This document shows, in pieces, positions 36,107 to 45,831 of a stretch of DNA of 64,000 nucleotides. The position numbers and the translations under genes were made by a program. Position 1 is the first letter of the stretch, and the number at the start of each line of letters is the position of its first letter. The stretch covers positions 50,625,998 through 50,689,997 of the forward strand of contig OX104129.1 in the NCBI GenBank assembly GCA_944470555.2. The letters run 5' to 3'. The notes below the pieces were generated by a model that had not been told where the DNA came from, ran no database searches, and worked only from the letters and a program-made list of their open reading frames with translations. This stretch comes from Heterobilharzia americana. Lineage: Eukaryota > Platyhelminthes > Trematoda > Strigeidida > Schistosomatidae.

Positions 36107-36454
36107 ATTTGTGTAAGTCACAGTGTGTTTGAAATGAAATAGCTCAAACGTTTTACACGGAAGTCTAGTCAGAGCTTAGTCAGGGAAACAATCAAATAAG
36201 TGAATTTAAAGATATCTATTTATTCTCCTAATATAATCCTCTACGTAAAGTCACTGTCTTTCTAAAATATGATAATTATGAATTAGTCATCATATTTTAG
36301 AAGAATCGACTTCACGAAAAGGAACAGATTAGGAGATTAAATAAACGTCTTTGGATTTAATTATTTTGATTACTTCCCTAAACGAGCTCAGACCAGACTT
36401 CCGTATGAAACGCTGAAATTATTTTATTTCAAACACGCTGTGACTTACACAAAT
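36107..36454. repeat. Fold-back palindromic element, about 348 bp
   Basis: Left arm 36107-36275 and right arm 36286-36454 are inverted copies with roughly one difference in four or five bases. Both arms begin ATTTGTGTAAGTCACAG (right arm read on the minus strand) and reach CTAAAATATGAT at the centre. The centre falls at about 36280 with only a few unpaired bases. This is the form of a fold-back MITE or a non-autonomous DNA transposon made almost only of terminal repeats. No target duplication was obvious. Confidence 0.8.
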
Positions 36455-36769
36455 CCAAACCATATCTAATGTTAATTACATATTCTGTTATCTGTTTTCA
36501 AACTAGTTGGATGACAGAAATCTATGAAGTTCGTGGAACTTTTAGCTTACAATTATTATGTATTATGGAAGTTTATTTCTTAATAACTAGTGAAAGCTTT
36601 CAAACTGATATAAAATTCTAAGAAAAAAACTTTGAAACTGAATAATAGGATGACCACTAAATGTTTTTTGATCGAAATTCTTTGAAAAAGTAGATGAAGG
36701 AGTAGGTCGTATTCATGATTTACTGATATAAGTTAAGGAACCACTAAAATCCTGGGTGTAATGAACAAC

Positions 36770-36980
36770 TTTTGAGTCTCAGTGTCGTAACGCATTCTCT
36801 CCGAGACTAGACGGTCCACCAGTCGGTTTCTCATGAGACTGCGAGCAGGCATAGCTGTATCGCATACGAGAACGGAATAGATGTCCAGTGATTCCAGTTT
36901 TCAGTTGTCATGCAATGATACGCGTTTATAATGATAACTGCTATGATATCAGTCGGGCCCCATAAACCCCTAAGTTGAGT
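36770..36980 (+). mobile_element. tRNA-derived hammerhead SINE, decayed (copy S3)
   Basis: The head around 36775-36830 (GTCTCAGTGTCGTAACGCATTC) resembles the A-box side of the family; the B-box side is degraded (AGTCGGTTTCTCATGAG). The 3' half of the ribozyme is still readable at 36870-36892: GAACGGAATAGATGTCCAGTG against GGACGAAACAGCTGTCCAGTG in the good copy. The tail includes GATATCAGTCGGGCCCCATA and CCCCTAAGTTGA, shared with copy S1. Confidence 0.65.
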
Positions 36981-37227
36981 TACCTACTTAGTTAGAATTT
37001 TTGTTGTCATATAAGCGACAAAGGGAAGTATAATTTGCATTAGACCTACTATCAAAATTAAAGAATATTACCTGTGGGATTTTTTTGTTCACTATTCATT
37101 TTCCATAATAAGTTTTATGTTCGGACGTTTTTCAGACAGCCAATTCACTTTACATAAAGTTCGATAAGCGTTTTACAAATAGCTATTTTCACTTGGTGAT
37201 GATCGAAGGTGAAATGAAAAACCACGT

Positions 37228-37290
37228 CACGGTAGGGTTTAAACCAGCGCCCTCAGGGTTCATGGCCTGGATTAAGCTACTAAGCTACTC
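37228..37290 (-). repeat. tRNA-like SINE head of a different type
   Basis: On the minus strand TAGCTTAGTAGC (37287-37276) and GGTTTAAACCC (37245-37235) make A- and B-box like motifs at tRNA-like spacing. No hammerhead follows. The B-box departs from GGTTCGA, so this is a relic or a distinct SINE lineage. Confidence 0.5.
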
Positions 37291-37299
37291 AGTAGTTCA

Positions 37300-38779
37300 G
37301 CTGGTACAATTTCCTGAACCACGTTATCTAAGATGGTGACACTGATAAATATATGTTTACAGGTAACAGCGACAACCATCTGGAGAAACCATAAGAATTT
37401 CGCTGTTAAGCTAAAAATAATACTGTGAAATAATGTAATCAATACTGTAAGTCAGTTTGTACCCGGAAATTTCAAATTTAACTTGTACTACTTAAATCCT
37501 TTCTAGATTACACAACATGTTACCGAATTAATAGTCTCTGCTTAGGAGTTTTAAGCCGTAGTAATTTGATAATACAAGTTATTTACGTAATTCATATTCT
37601 GCTTCTTATTTTCACATTTTTTGAATTTATTTTGTGGAGTTAGTTTCGTTGACGCCATCGGACCAGGAAGAGAAACTTCTATGGACAAATATGGAAGCTC
37701 AGAGAACACTGAATGGCTATCACTTTAACTTTGAACTATAAATTTTTTTTATCTTGTAAATGCTTAATTTACTTTCCTTTTTTTCATGAGGATCTCATGT
37801 GATGATATCTTAGGATCCTACTTTTGGTATCTCAGATTTGATAAGCAATATTTCTTTAAGGTTACTTTGAATTATTACTATTTCTTTGAATTCCTGTAAT
37901 ATGCGGTTTACTTATGCTTCGAGTGAACAAAATTTGGTTAAGCAGTAGTTTTTCAGTGGGTTGAGATATTTGAAAAAAGACCCAAGGAGTAACTGATTCA
38001 TTCATTTATGGAAGGTAAGTATTGCAAACCATAATATTTTCAACTTATATTTGCAGAGAACTATCGTTAGAGAAGATACGTTGAATTGTTTTTCTTTTCT
38101 TATTTTTGACCCGGATAATAACTTTCAAACTGTTGAAAAAGGCTAGAATAACCTTACAAATTGCTTTTCTGTGTTGAGGTTAAGTAGGATAAAATGTTAT
38201 GGTCATTGTAAATATGGAGTGGTTTCTAAGAAACCATCAAAATAATAACAGCAGAAAGCTTGTTGTGCTCGTCAATATCTTCAAAATACAGATTATCTTT
38301 TGTTTTATTACTAAATTACAGTCATATTATTATGTCACAGTATTATCACAATTCATAAATGGAGAATGTAAGGTGTAAACAGTATGATGAATGATAGAGC
38401 GAATGAGACTATTCGAAGCACTGAATGAAATATACCATAGAATCAGCTATGCAGTAAACTCACTTATTTTCAACAGTGCAACAGAATGCTTCAGAAAGTA
38501 GGTTCAATGTTGTCAAATTTAGGTCTATATCCTTGATAATCAATATCAGAATCTATTAAGTAATCCCTTTTAAAAAGCGCTCTAGAAAGTCCAAGAACAA
38601 TATAAGTAATAATTAATGTATTTGCTTTATTCCAAGCCATAATTTTTTGCCGTACAGAAGTCTCAGCACGTAATATTGGGGAAATTTACACGTTAGAAAA
38701 CATTTTCCAAACATATTGTGACAGTGGTTTACAATATATTATAAGTCATGATGAAAACTGTTTGCTACTACAAAGTCGA
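37300..38779. other. Non-coding interval
   Basis: AT-rich, nothing recognisable. Confidence 0.35.
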
Positions 38780-39085
38780 CTAGTAAGACCATTTCCCAAG
38801 TGATTTTCTTCGCGCAGTACACACGCCAAATAAGGTAAAGTTGTGGTTTTATATTTAGTCCTGAGTGCATGAGGTTTAACGAATTCACTTCTCGTCTTCC
38901 CCGAGGAAAAACATGGAGTGAGGTGAAGACGCTGAGGATGCTTGTCATCTGATGAAATATTTGTAGCCAGCTGCCTATAAGAATTCGGTTGCCTATCCAC
39001 AAGCGAATTTATCAGTACTGTGAATGGTATGCCAATCGCTCTGTTTACAGATTTCACAATTTTACGCCACAGAGTGTAATCTTTC
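38780..39085 (-). repeat. Unclassified repeat C with residual reading frame, member 1
   Basis: Aligns in direct orientation with about 41120-41395. On the minus strand a 103-codon frame (39057-38746) contains NISSDDKHPQRLHLTPCFSS and ALRTKYKT. The partner at 41.1 kb has IVSSDDKDPLHSKLSECWSS and ARTTKYKS at the same spacing. Similarity visible in protein as well as DNA suggests both came from a coding element. I do not recognise the family. Confidence 0.5.
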
Positions 39086-39169
39086 TACAGAAGTTTAGGG
39101 AAGACTAAGAAAGAACCATAGTAAATACAAGCAAAACAGAGACTATCAAACTTAAGAGTAAAGACTGGA

Positions 39170-39833
39170 TTACGCTAGAGAGTCTAGGGTTTCTTGTACA
39201 AAAAAACAAGTGAAGAATTTCCTCGGAGTCCGTAAACTTTTAGCTAACCAAGGAAGATTAAGAGAAAAGCATAAGCTGAGATGGATCTCACTTGATACGT
39301 TCTCTGCTACATAGTCATATGTAAGACAAGATTTATAGAACTGAAGCATTTCATACTGATCTTGTTCCCACCTTAAGCTTAAATTAACCACCTGATATTT
39401 TGCAGGGCTTGGATGTTATGCCGTTCAACGAAGACTAGTCACCTAATTCCTCTAAAAAACGTATTAAACTGAGAGCAGCTTGAAAAATCAACGATCTGCA
39501 CGGATAGGCATAAACCGTTTGATTAACTAATTTAGTTTTAGCTGAGGTAATTTATCCAGAAAAAGAAGAGAAAAAGGAGAAAGAACGGCATCCTGAAGCC
39601 CACCAGCCTCGCTAACCAGCAAAGTTGAAGGCTAACCTCCGAATAAACTGTATTACATTCACTTAGAAAAATAAGAATGAACTCAGTCTGCGATCTAGAA
39701 CTAAGTGTGCTTTCTAGCAAGCCTGTTAAGTAAAAGGGGCCCAAGGATAGTGGCCAGTTCCTGCAACCAACAAAGCACAAAAAGCCGGATTTACAAAATC
39801 TAAAATCACTACAGAATGCTGGCAATGAACTAC
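39170..39833. other. Unassigned sequence with short minus-strand frames
   Basis: Minus-strand frames at 39391-39170 and 39825-39538 have no recognised similarity. Their position next to repeat C suggests they may belong to the same decayed element, but I cannot show this. Confidence 0.25.
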
Positions 39834-40219
39834 ATTACTATTTACTGACATACTTGTTATTCTCCCTTGTTTTGTTGGATCGAATTGTTAGACCTCTATT
39901 GGCATATGGGCTCCTATGTGGATACTTCGATATTGGCTGAATGTTAATTATAATATGTTGGTTAGTTATGGTTAGCAGAAGAATCCAGGACGCGCGTCTC
40001 GTCCTATTTGGGACTCGTCAGCTGGATGTACCTGCTCCCCAGTGATTTTGTTTCCGCTGGGGCTCGAACCTCATGCCCTTCTCTTTAAACGCCAAGGCGT
40101 TATCCACTATGCCACGGAGGAACAGAAGCCACTTATTGTACAACGGGTAGTAGTTATTACTATTTATTTACATACTGGTTATTCTCTGTTATTTTGTTGG
40201 ATCGAATTGTTCGACCTCT
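39834..40219 (-). mobile_element. Hammerhead tandem repeat / SINE, about 1.2 units of a 320-bp monomer (copy S4)
   Basis: On the minus strand a unit runs from TAGAGGTCGAACAATTCG (starting 40219) through a pol III head (A-box 40114-40104 TGGCATAGTGG; B-box GGTTCGAGCC 40069-40060), the hammerhead region (40027-39983) and an AT-rich tail to 39900. At 39899 the unit restarts (TAGAGGTCTAACAATTCG) and continues for 66 bases to 39834. The two 66-base segments are diverged direct repeats. A partial tandem array of a roughly 320-330 bp unit with tRNA-like promoter and hammerhead matches the known Schistosoma hammerhead satellite related to Sm-alpha. Confidence 0.85.
39983..40027 (-). ncRNA. Hammerhead ribozyme, one core base altered
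   Basis: On the minus strand: stem I ATCCAG, core CTGACGA, stem II GTCC, loop CAAATA, GGAC, core GAGA, minimal stem III CGCGCG, cleavage triplet GTC, stem I CTGGAT. All stems pair. The GAAA core segment reads GAGA, altering the invariant A14, so it is predicted to be inactive or very slow. Confidence 0.85.
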
Positions 40220-40300
40220 AGAATAACAAGTATGTCAATGAATAGGACGAGACGCGCATCCTGGATTCTTCTGCTAGCCACAACTAACTAATTTATCATA
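40220..40300 (+). repeat. Inverted, internally deleted partial hammerhead repeat
   Basis: On the plus strand GAATAACAAGTATGTCAATG (the unit tail) is joined directly to GGACGAGACGCGCATCCTGG (the 3' half of the hammerhead) and on to TTCTTCTGCTAGCC and the unit's downstream sequence. The tRNA-like head and first half of the ribozyme are missing. It is inverted relative to the adjacent unit and shares the GAGA core change, so both probably come from the same source copy. Confidence 0.75.
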
Positions 40301-40846
40301 ATGAACTACATGTTATAAGGGCTGCGATTTTCGAGGATTTGACAGTGTGTCTGGATAATGCAGAGCAGCTGCAACTAGGTATCACATGAACAGTGAAAGC
40401 GTAAACAAAGTCATAAGTATTCAAATGCTTACACTAATATTAATGTAAATAGTAGAGCATAGAAGATGTAGTAGGTTGACCGCTTGATACCGTAAAGATC
40501 AGCAGTTTAAGCAAAGTTTTTTGTATAGTTTCATTTAATGTAGTTTTGTCTTGTTTAAAGAGCTCAGTTATCCAGTACGAAGTTTTTCTTTCGAACATTT
40601 GCTGAATTCAAAGTGATTCGTTAACGACGTTCTGAGAACTCGCCTTAGAGTTAAGGACATAATTGTGAAATTAAAACAAGGTAAAACAGAGTAAACCTGA
40701 TGTTATTTATAAGATGGAAGAATTTTATAGCTAAAGATTTAAGTCAAGATTTACATACACCTTCTTTTAACAATAATAGTAATAATAATAACAGTGATGC
40801 TAATGGTTATATTCTGAAAGATATTTCTGGAATGCCGAACAGCATA

Positions 40847-40880
40847 TCATGTCATGTCATGTCATGTCAACATGTCATGT
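40847..40880 (+). repeat. (TCATG)n microsatellite
   Basis: Four to six imperfect copies of the pentamer TCATG, at the end of a short open frame that is otherwise unremarkable. Confidence 0.85.
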
Positions 40881-41119
40881 AGCATCAGTTGGGAAGAAAT
40901 AGTATAGTTGTACGCGTGAAAAATGAAATAAGTACCAGTTCCATATAAACGATAAGAATATTTACTCCATCTACAACTTTCTTGAAGATGCTGAGCTGAC
41001 CTGGATAAAGAACCACATTAACAGTTGGATTTATAATACATAAATAACAGCAAACAGTGTATTCTTTAATTCGCTTGCTTTCAAAGACAAAAGTTGATTA
41101 CTCAGTTTATTTCTACTAC

Positions 41120-41395
41120 TTTATCCATCCCACGGGAGACGAACTAAATACGGTTTTGTAGACTTTTATATTTAGTAGTACGTGCATAAAGTCTTACATA
41201 CTTGTTCCCGAAATTTACTGATGACCAACACTCAGAAAGCTTTGAGTGAAGAGGATCCTTGTCATCCGATGAAACAATTCCTGCTAGATCTGCACATGGG
41301 TTAGGATATTTGTCTGCAACAGTTTTAACTATAAGATTTTGAAGCATTCCGCTAGTTCTGCTGATAATCTTCTAAGTTCCACACAGTGTAGGATA
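41120..41395 (-). repeat. Unclassified repeat C with residual reading frame, member 2
   Basis: Direct-orientation partner of 38780-39085. The minus-strand frame 41347-41144 encodes SSDDKDPLHSK and RTTKYKS, paralleling the first copy. Anchor words in DNA are TTTTATATTTAGT, GTGCAT, TTGTCATC(C/T)GATGAAA and CACAGNGT. Identity of the parental element is unknown. Confidence 0.5.
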
Positions 41396-44300
41396 GTCTT
41401 CAGCAACTAGGGAAAGAACAAAGGTTAGAAACAGCGGGGAATATGCAAGTTGCAGGAGTTTACAAAACACGAAAGAAAGTGGCTTATACCAAAAACTCTC
41501 AGCTTTCCAATACAGAAAGTTAAGTGGAAAATTCTTTCGGAAAATTAGTACGATATGGGTTGATCAGGAAATTTAGAATAAAAATACACGCCAAGATAAA
41601 TCACACTTATTACACTCTTTCATATACAACCATCAGTAGAAAAGGAGTCATGAGACCCAAGCAGTTTACACAGCTTATGTTCACGTCTGAAACTAAAGTT
41701 TACAGTCTGACATTTTAAAGAATTAGGCACATAGCCTAGCAAATCCTTTCTTAGACATCAAATTTTCTCGAGTTTTTCTTGCCAGATCTCAGGTAATCTC
41801 TTGTGCTTTCTTGTCGTTGATAACCACTTTACCGTAAAATTCAAATGGTAAGTTAAGGCATTTATAACATTATAAAGACTTTTGTAATTTGTTAAACATC
41901 ACTGTAATCAGAAATCTGTGTTTAATACATTTAATCTTGTCTCCTCACGTAATAATTTGTGCAAAATATTTACGCATTTCTCATAACTGCACCATGGTGT
42001 AAGTGGCTTAGGTACACAAGTAATTGCAGCTTGCATCTAGTGTTTTTAAGACTGAACGATAATATTCCAGTCATCCCAAGTAAAGCTAGTAAAACTTCAT
42101 AAACAGCTAATGGAAACTGTGTAACTTCCTTTATTCACGAAGACTATTTCATACAGTTAATAGGTGAACACTAAATTACATCATCTAGTAGCTGTTTGAT
42201 ATAAAGTTAATTTATGGAGTCTCTACCCTAATTTTTACAGTAAGTAGAACTACTGAGTAGTTTCCAAACCACTGTTGGTTAAATTTTATAGTAACATAGT
42301 AGAATAATTATTCTAGAACCCTAAAAACATGGAAATAATACAACAAGAAAGCTCAGAAACTGTAAGGGAATTTATAAAAGCACGGTACTCTATCAGTTGG
42401 CAATCAACAAACGCGAATATCGATTGATCTAAAATAGTGACCTCGAGAAAGATATCAGACAACTGGAAATCGACCGTGTAAATCACTGTTTAGATGTGTC
42501 AACGGGATAGATCAAATGAGAAAAAAAATTATAAAAGTAAAACTCTTAAAGAAAATATGAAAGGATCATCCCAACCCACAAGCTGTTAGTGCTCAAGATA
42601 TCCCTCATAAACATTTATGCCCCTTTATTAAAGTGCCTCACCTCATTATGAAGTGGATGTTGATGAAGTCACTTAGTTTGGTGACAAAAAAAACCTAAGA
42701 ACAGACCTCAAAACTCAGAGAACAACAAATGGTTATGACTCTGAAAACTTACATGTGAATAAATCACATTCGTGTAGTGACTTCATAAACATTTTCAAAC
42801 TATCCAGGAATCGCTGATAGTGGTTGTCATTTTTCAGAAAATTCAGTGGTTCTAGGTAGGATTAAACCTATAATAATTTACATAAGTGAAAATACTGCTA
42901 ATACATATCTAAGTATGTTGGATCGGCATACTTTATCACATGATGTAGAGCAGGATCAAAATATATATAATACTGAGTGTTAAGATATTAGTGCGGATAA
43001 GAAAGTAATAGACGTTTGATGTTTCCTACGATTAATATACATGTGGGAAGAAGCTAAGTATGGAGAACCATTTGATCGGTTGATGGCTAGTTCCACCTAC
43101 TTAAATTCGGGTCACATTTATTGTTCTCGAGAAAAAGCTAATTAATACTGTCTTTCGTCAGCATGATTACTAAAATTTAAATAATGTGCAACTCATCACG
43201 TCAGATACACTCTGATAACAATGACAACAATTCATTTCGTGTTTTTCATATGCTCCAAATTATCTCTTATGAACATTCGTTATACCATAAAGGTGAATTC
43301 CTTAAAACTTGAAAAAATTTGACGACAAAAATTTGATGTATAAGGTTATGAGTTTTGAAATAGCTGTCAAGATAAAGGGTGTCTTGTATTTAACTGTGAT
43401 AAAAAAAAGCAGGAATTATGCTGTTTTTTACTGTGTAAAATGCTTCACTATTCGGCCACAGGGTTATTGTTTTTCAAAAATGAATCTTAAGCATGCATAA
43501 ATGTATATACGCAAATGTAAATATACATACATATCGTAAATATCCCTTAGCTTCAAAATATCCTACAGTACACTTCTATGTTCATTATTCACCTGTCAGA
43601 AACATGATCAATAAGCAATTTAGTGAAGTCCACTGAAGTGGAAAATGTTGCATCTATGAGTATTAGCATAATCGGTACGCCTAATTATGAAGCACGTTTT
43701 TTTCACGAATGTTATGCCTCACTGGTAAACATCAATCATCTAAGTGTCTTTGCATGTTAGGAGAATGAACAAACAAAGAATGGTAGGCTTGATGGCTTTG
43801 AATAATTTTCAGGTGATGCTACTATAGCTGGCGAATTCATCCTTTTCTTATTTTAACAATTATTTCAATGAAATGATCAACTTGTCGGAAGTCACATTTT
43901 ATCAATGATCATACTAGATTCTAAAAACTGTAAGGTAATGGTTAGCTTATCTTCCATTTTTTCACTTGTTCACTACCAGTCTGAACACCTGAAATGATGG
44001 AAAAGATTAGTAGCTCAAGGTGACGGTTGTTCAGAGGTCAGTCAAGCACTATCAATATTGGCCTGATTCTCTTATGGTCTTTTTGCTAGCTCAACGCCGT
44101 CCTTAATTCAATGTGTTTAGTAGAGTCATTCGTATAGAAAGATATGTTGCAAGGTCACATAAACTTGAAAAATGAGGAAGTTAATTGATACACTTGATGT
44201 AGAAACAGAAGTATACCTGAGACACTATTAGTCATAAGACATGAGTAAGTCAACCAAGTTGCCGTAAATAAATCTGAAGTACGTTCTTATAAAAGAAGAC

Positions 44301-45540
44301 AATAAATAAAAGTCCGAGTAAACAATTCACTGAGGGCCATTTTTCCGAAATCAACAATTTTTAATTATCACTATTTTAATAATCCACTAAGTTTATTTTG
44401 CCATCCAATAATCTTCATTGCAAAAAAATCCATTTTCTAATACAGTCACTGGAAGTAGTAAACAATGCTCATATAAATCAGTAGTAAAGCTTAAAAGCAG
44501 AAAAGTTTGTAAGTAAATTAAATTCCGAATGAAACAAAAAAATGAACCCACTTATCAGCCAATCAGCCTATCCTCTTACAAAAGCCACTGTCCCACGACT
44601 CAGTCTCTCATGAGGTGAGATTTTGTCAGTTTCACTTTCAAGCCGCGGAAGACATTAGCTATGAACTTTTCTTTAAAAAAGAACAGAAATTTACTTCTAT
44701 TATTGTTTCAGGCATTGATCTCATCTTACTCAAGTTATCCTGTAATATTTATATTGCGCGGATTGTTCGCGAAACAACTAGATGGTTTCAAGTTAACCGA
44801 GATTTATATCCTTTTTAGTCAGCTCATCCTGTGTAACACAGGTGATAAAAATGCGTGCCATCAAAACAAATACTTGTGACATTTACGCTTCCATTGATGT
44901 AGTAAAAAACATATGAAAATCTTTCGTGAATGATACTTGGTCTATGGTATTCGAGTTTTTGCAGGGGTCGCAATTATCCTCACTGGTTAATTATTTTCTC
45001 AAAAATGCAGGAAATGCCCAAATACCATGCCTTCGCTAAAGTGACACATGCTAAGACAAAAGAATACATTAGGATATCTTACCCAGAAGATGTCATGATC
45101 AGTTCATATACTAGTAAAAGAAAGTCGAAAACTTAAAAATAAAAGAGTGGAACGTCACGATTCCTAAAGCGAAACTAGGGAGCATAAGTACTTTTAGTAT
45201 ACGTATAGCTTAAAACATTTACTACACAGATAAAAGTAGTATCAACTTTTATTTCTTAAGGGAGAAAATCTCTGAATCAATCGCTTTAAAAAAAATAGGA
45301 TTGATATTGTGTTCATGATATTAGTTCGAAGTAATTTATATGAACTACAATCATGATTTATTAGAATAGTATCTCAAATATTGAGCACCGAGTGAAAATT
45401 CGACGGTATATGTAGTTTTCACCTGTGTAGGTGATAGCGTGTTTGCGGTTATATAATTCCGTTTTGTACAGAAAAAAAGAATCTTGAATTAGAACTCCTT
45501 GCAAAAAGTAGGAATTATCTTACTTCCAACAAGTTGCAAT
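41396..45540. other. Long non-coding interval
   Basis: About 4.1 kb without a recognisable gene. It contains dispersed repeat D1 member 2 (42385-42730). Open frames at 41524, 43309, 44615, 44661 and 44930 are short and featureless. Confidence 0.35.
42385..42730 (+). repeat. Unclassified dispersed repeat D1, member 2
   Basis: Direct-orientation partner of 2440-2775. The best matching blocks are around 42460-42490 and 42600-42690. Confidence 0.6.
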
Positions 45541-45586
45541 TTACACAATTATAAACCACATATAATGTTATTTCAAGTTGTTATTC

Positions 45587-45800
45587 ACCGAAGACTGATA
45601 TCAGTTGGAGGAACAAAGAGAACTTGGGAGCACTGGACAGCTGTTTCGTCCTGGTATGGGACTCCTCAGCAGTGCGCACCCACGACCCCACCAGCAAGGA
45701 TCGAACCCGCGACCTTCAGGTTCCGCGGCCAGCGCGTTACCATTGAGCCACTGGGTCAGGGTCCAATGCTTCATATTTCCAACTTCTGTTAGCTCACGAT
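45587..45800 (-). mobile_element. tRNA-derived hammerhead SINE, best preserved copy (S5)
   Basis: On the minus strand the tRNA-like head (45757-45684, 74 nt) has an acceptor-like stem (GACCC with GGGTC), A-box TGGCTCAATGG (45750-45740) and B-box GGTTCGATCC (45707-45698). Nine bases later the hammerhead begins (45675-45630), followed by a tail with CTCCAACTGATATCAG (45612-45597). The B-box and ribozyme are essentially canonical, so this is the youngest or best conserved copy. It has no protein-coding capacity; transcription would be by RNA polymerase III and mobilisation would need a reverse transcriptase supplied in trans. Inverted 19-base sequences flank it (45569-45587 and 45813-45831). Confidence 0.9.
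45630..45675 (-). ncRNA. Hammerhead ribozyme with complete core
   Basis: On the minus strand: stem I GCACTG, core CTGAGGA (fits CTGANGA), stem II GTCC/GGAC with loop CATACCA, core GAAA, stem III ACAGCTGT (self-complementary, almost no loop), cleavage triplet GTC, stem I CAGTGC. Every invariant base is present and all six stem I pairs form. The predicted cut is between plus-strand positions 45636 and 45635. The tiny stem III is typical of schistosome and other metazoan retrotransposon hammerheads, which may act better as dimers. Confidence 0.92.
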
Positions 45801-45831
45801 GTCAATCTATGATGAATAACAACTTGAAATA

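Noticed and set aside
39538..39825. 95-codon minus-strand frame ending in a Phe-rich hydrophobic stretch that mimics a membrane protein
   Set aside because: The hydrophobic end comes from an A/G-rich tract on the plus strand; no start context or homology.
43640..43690. Weak similarity to 61090-61150 (GTGGA...AGCATA.T.GGTACG)
   Set aside because: Only about 50 bases, imperfect; could be chance or a very old repeat.
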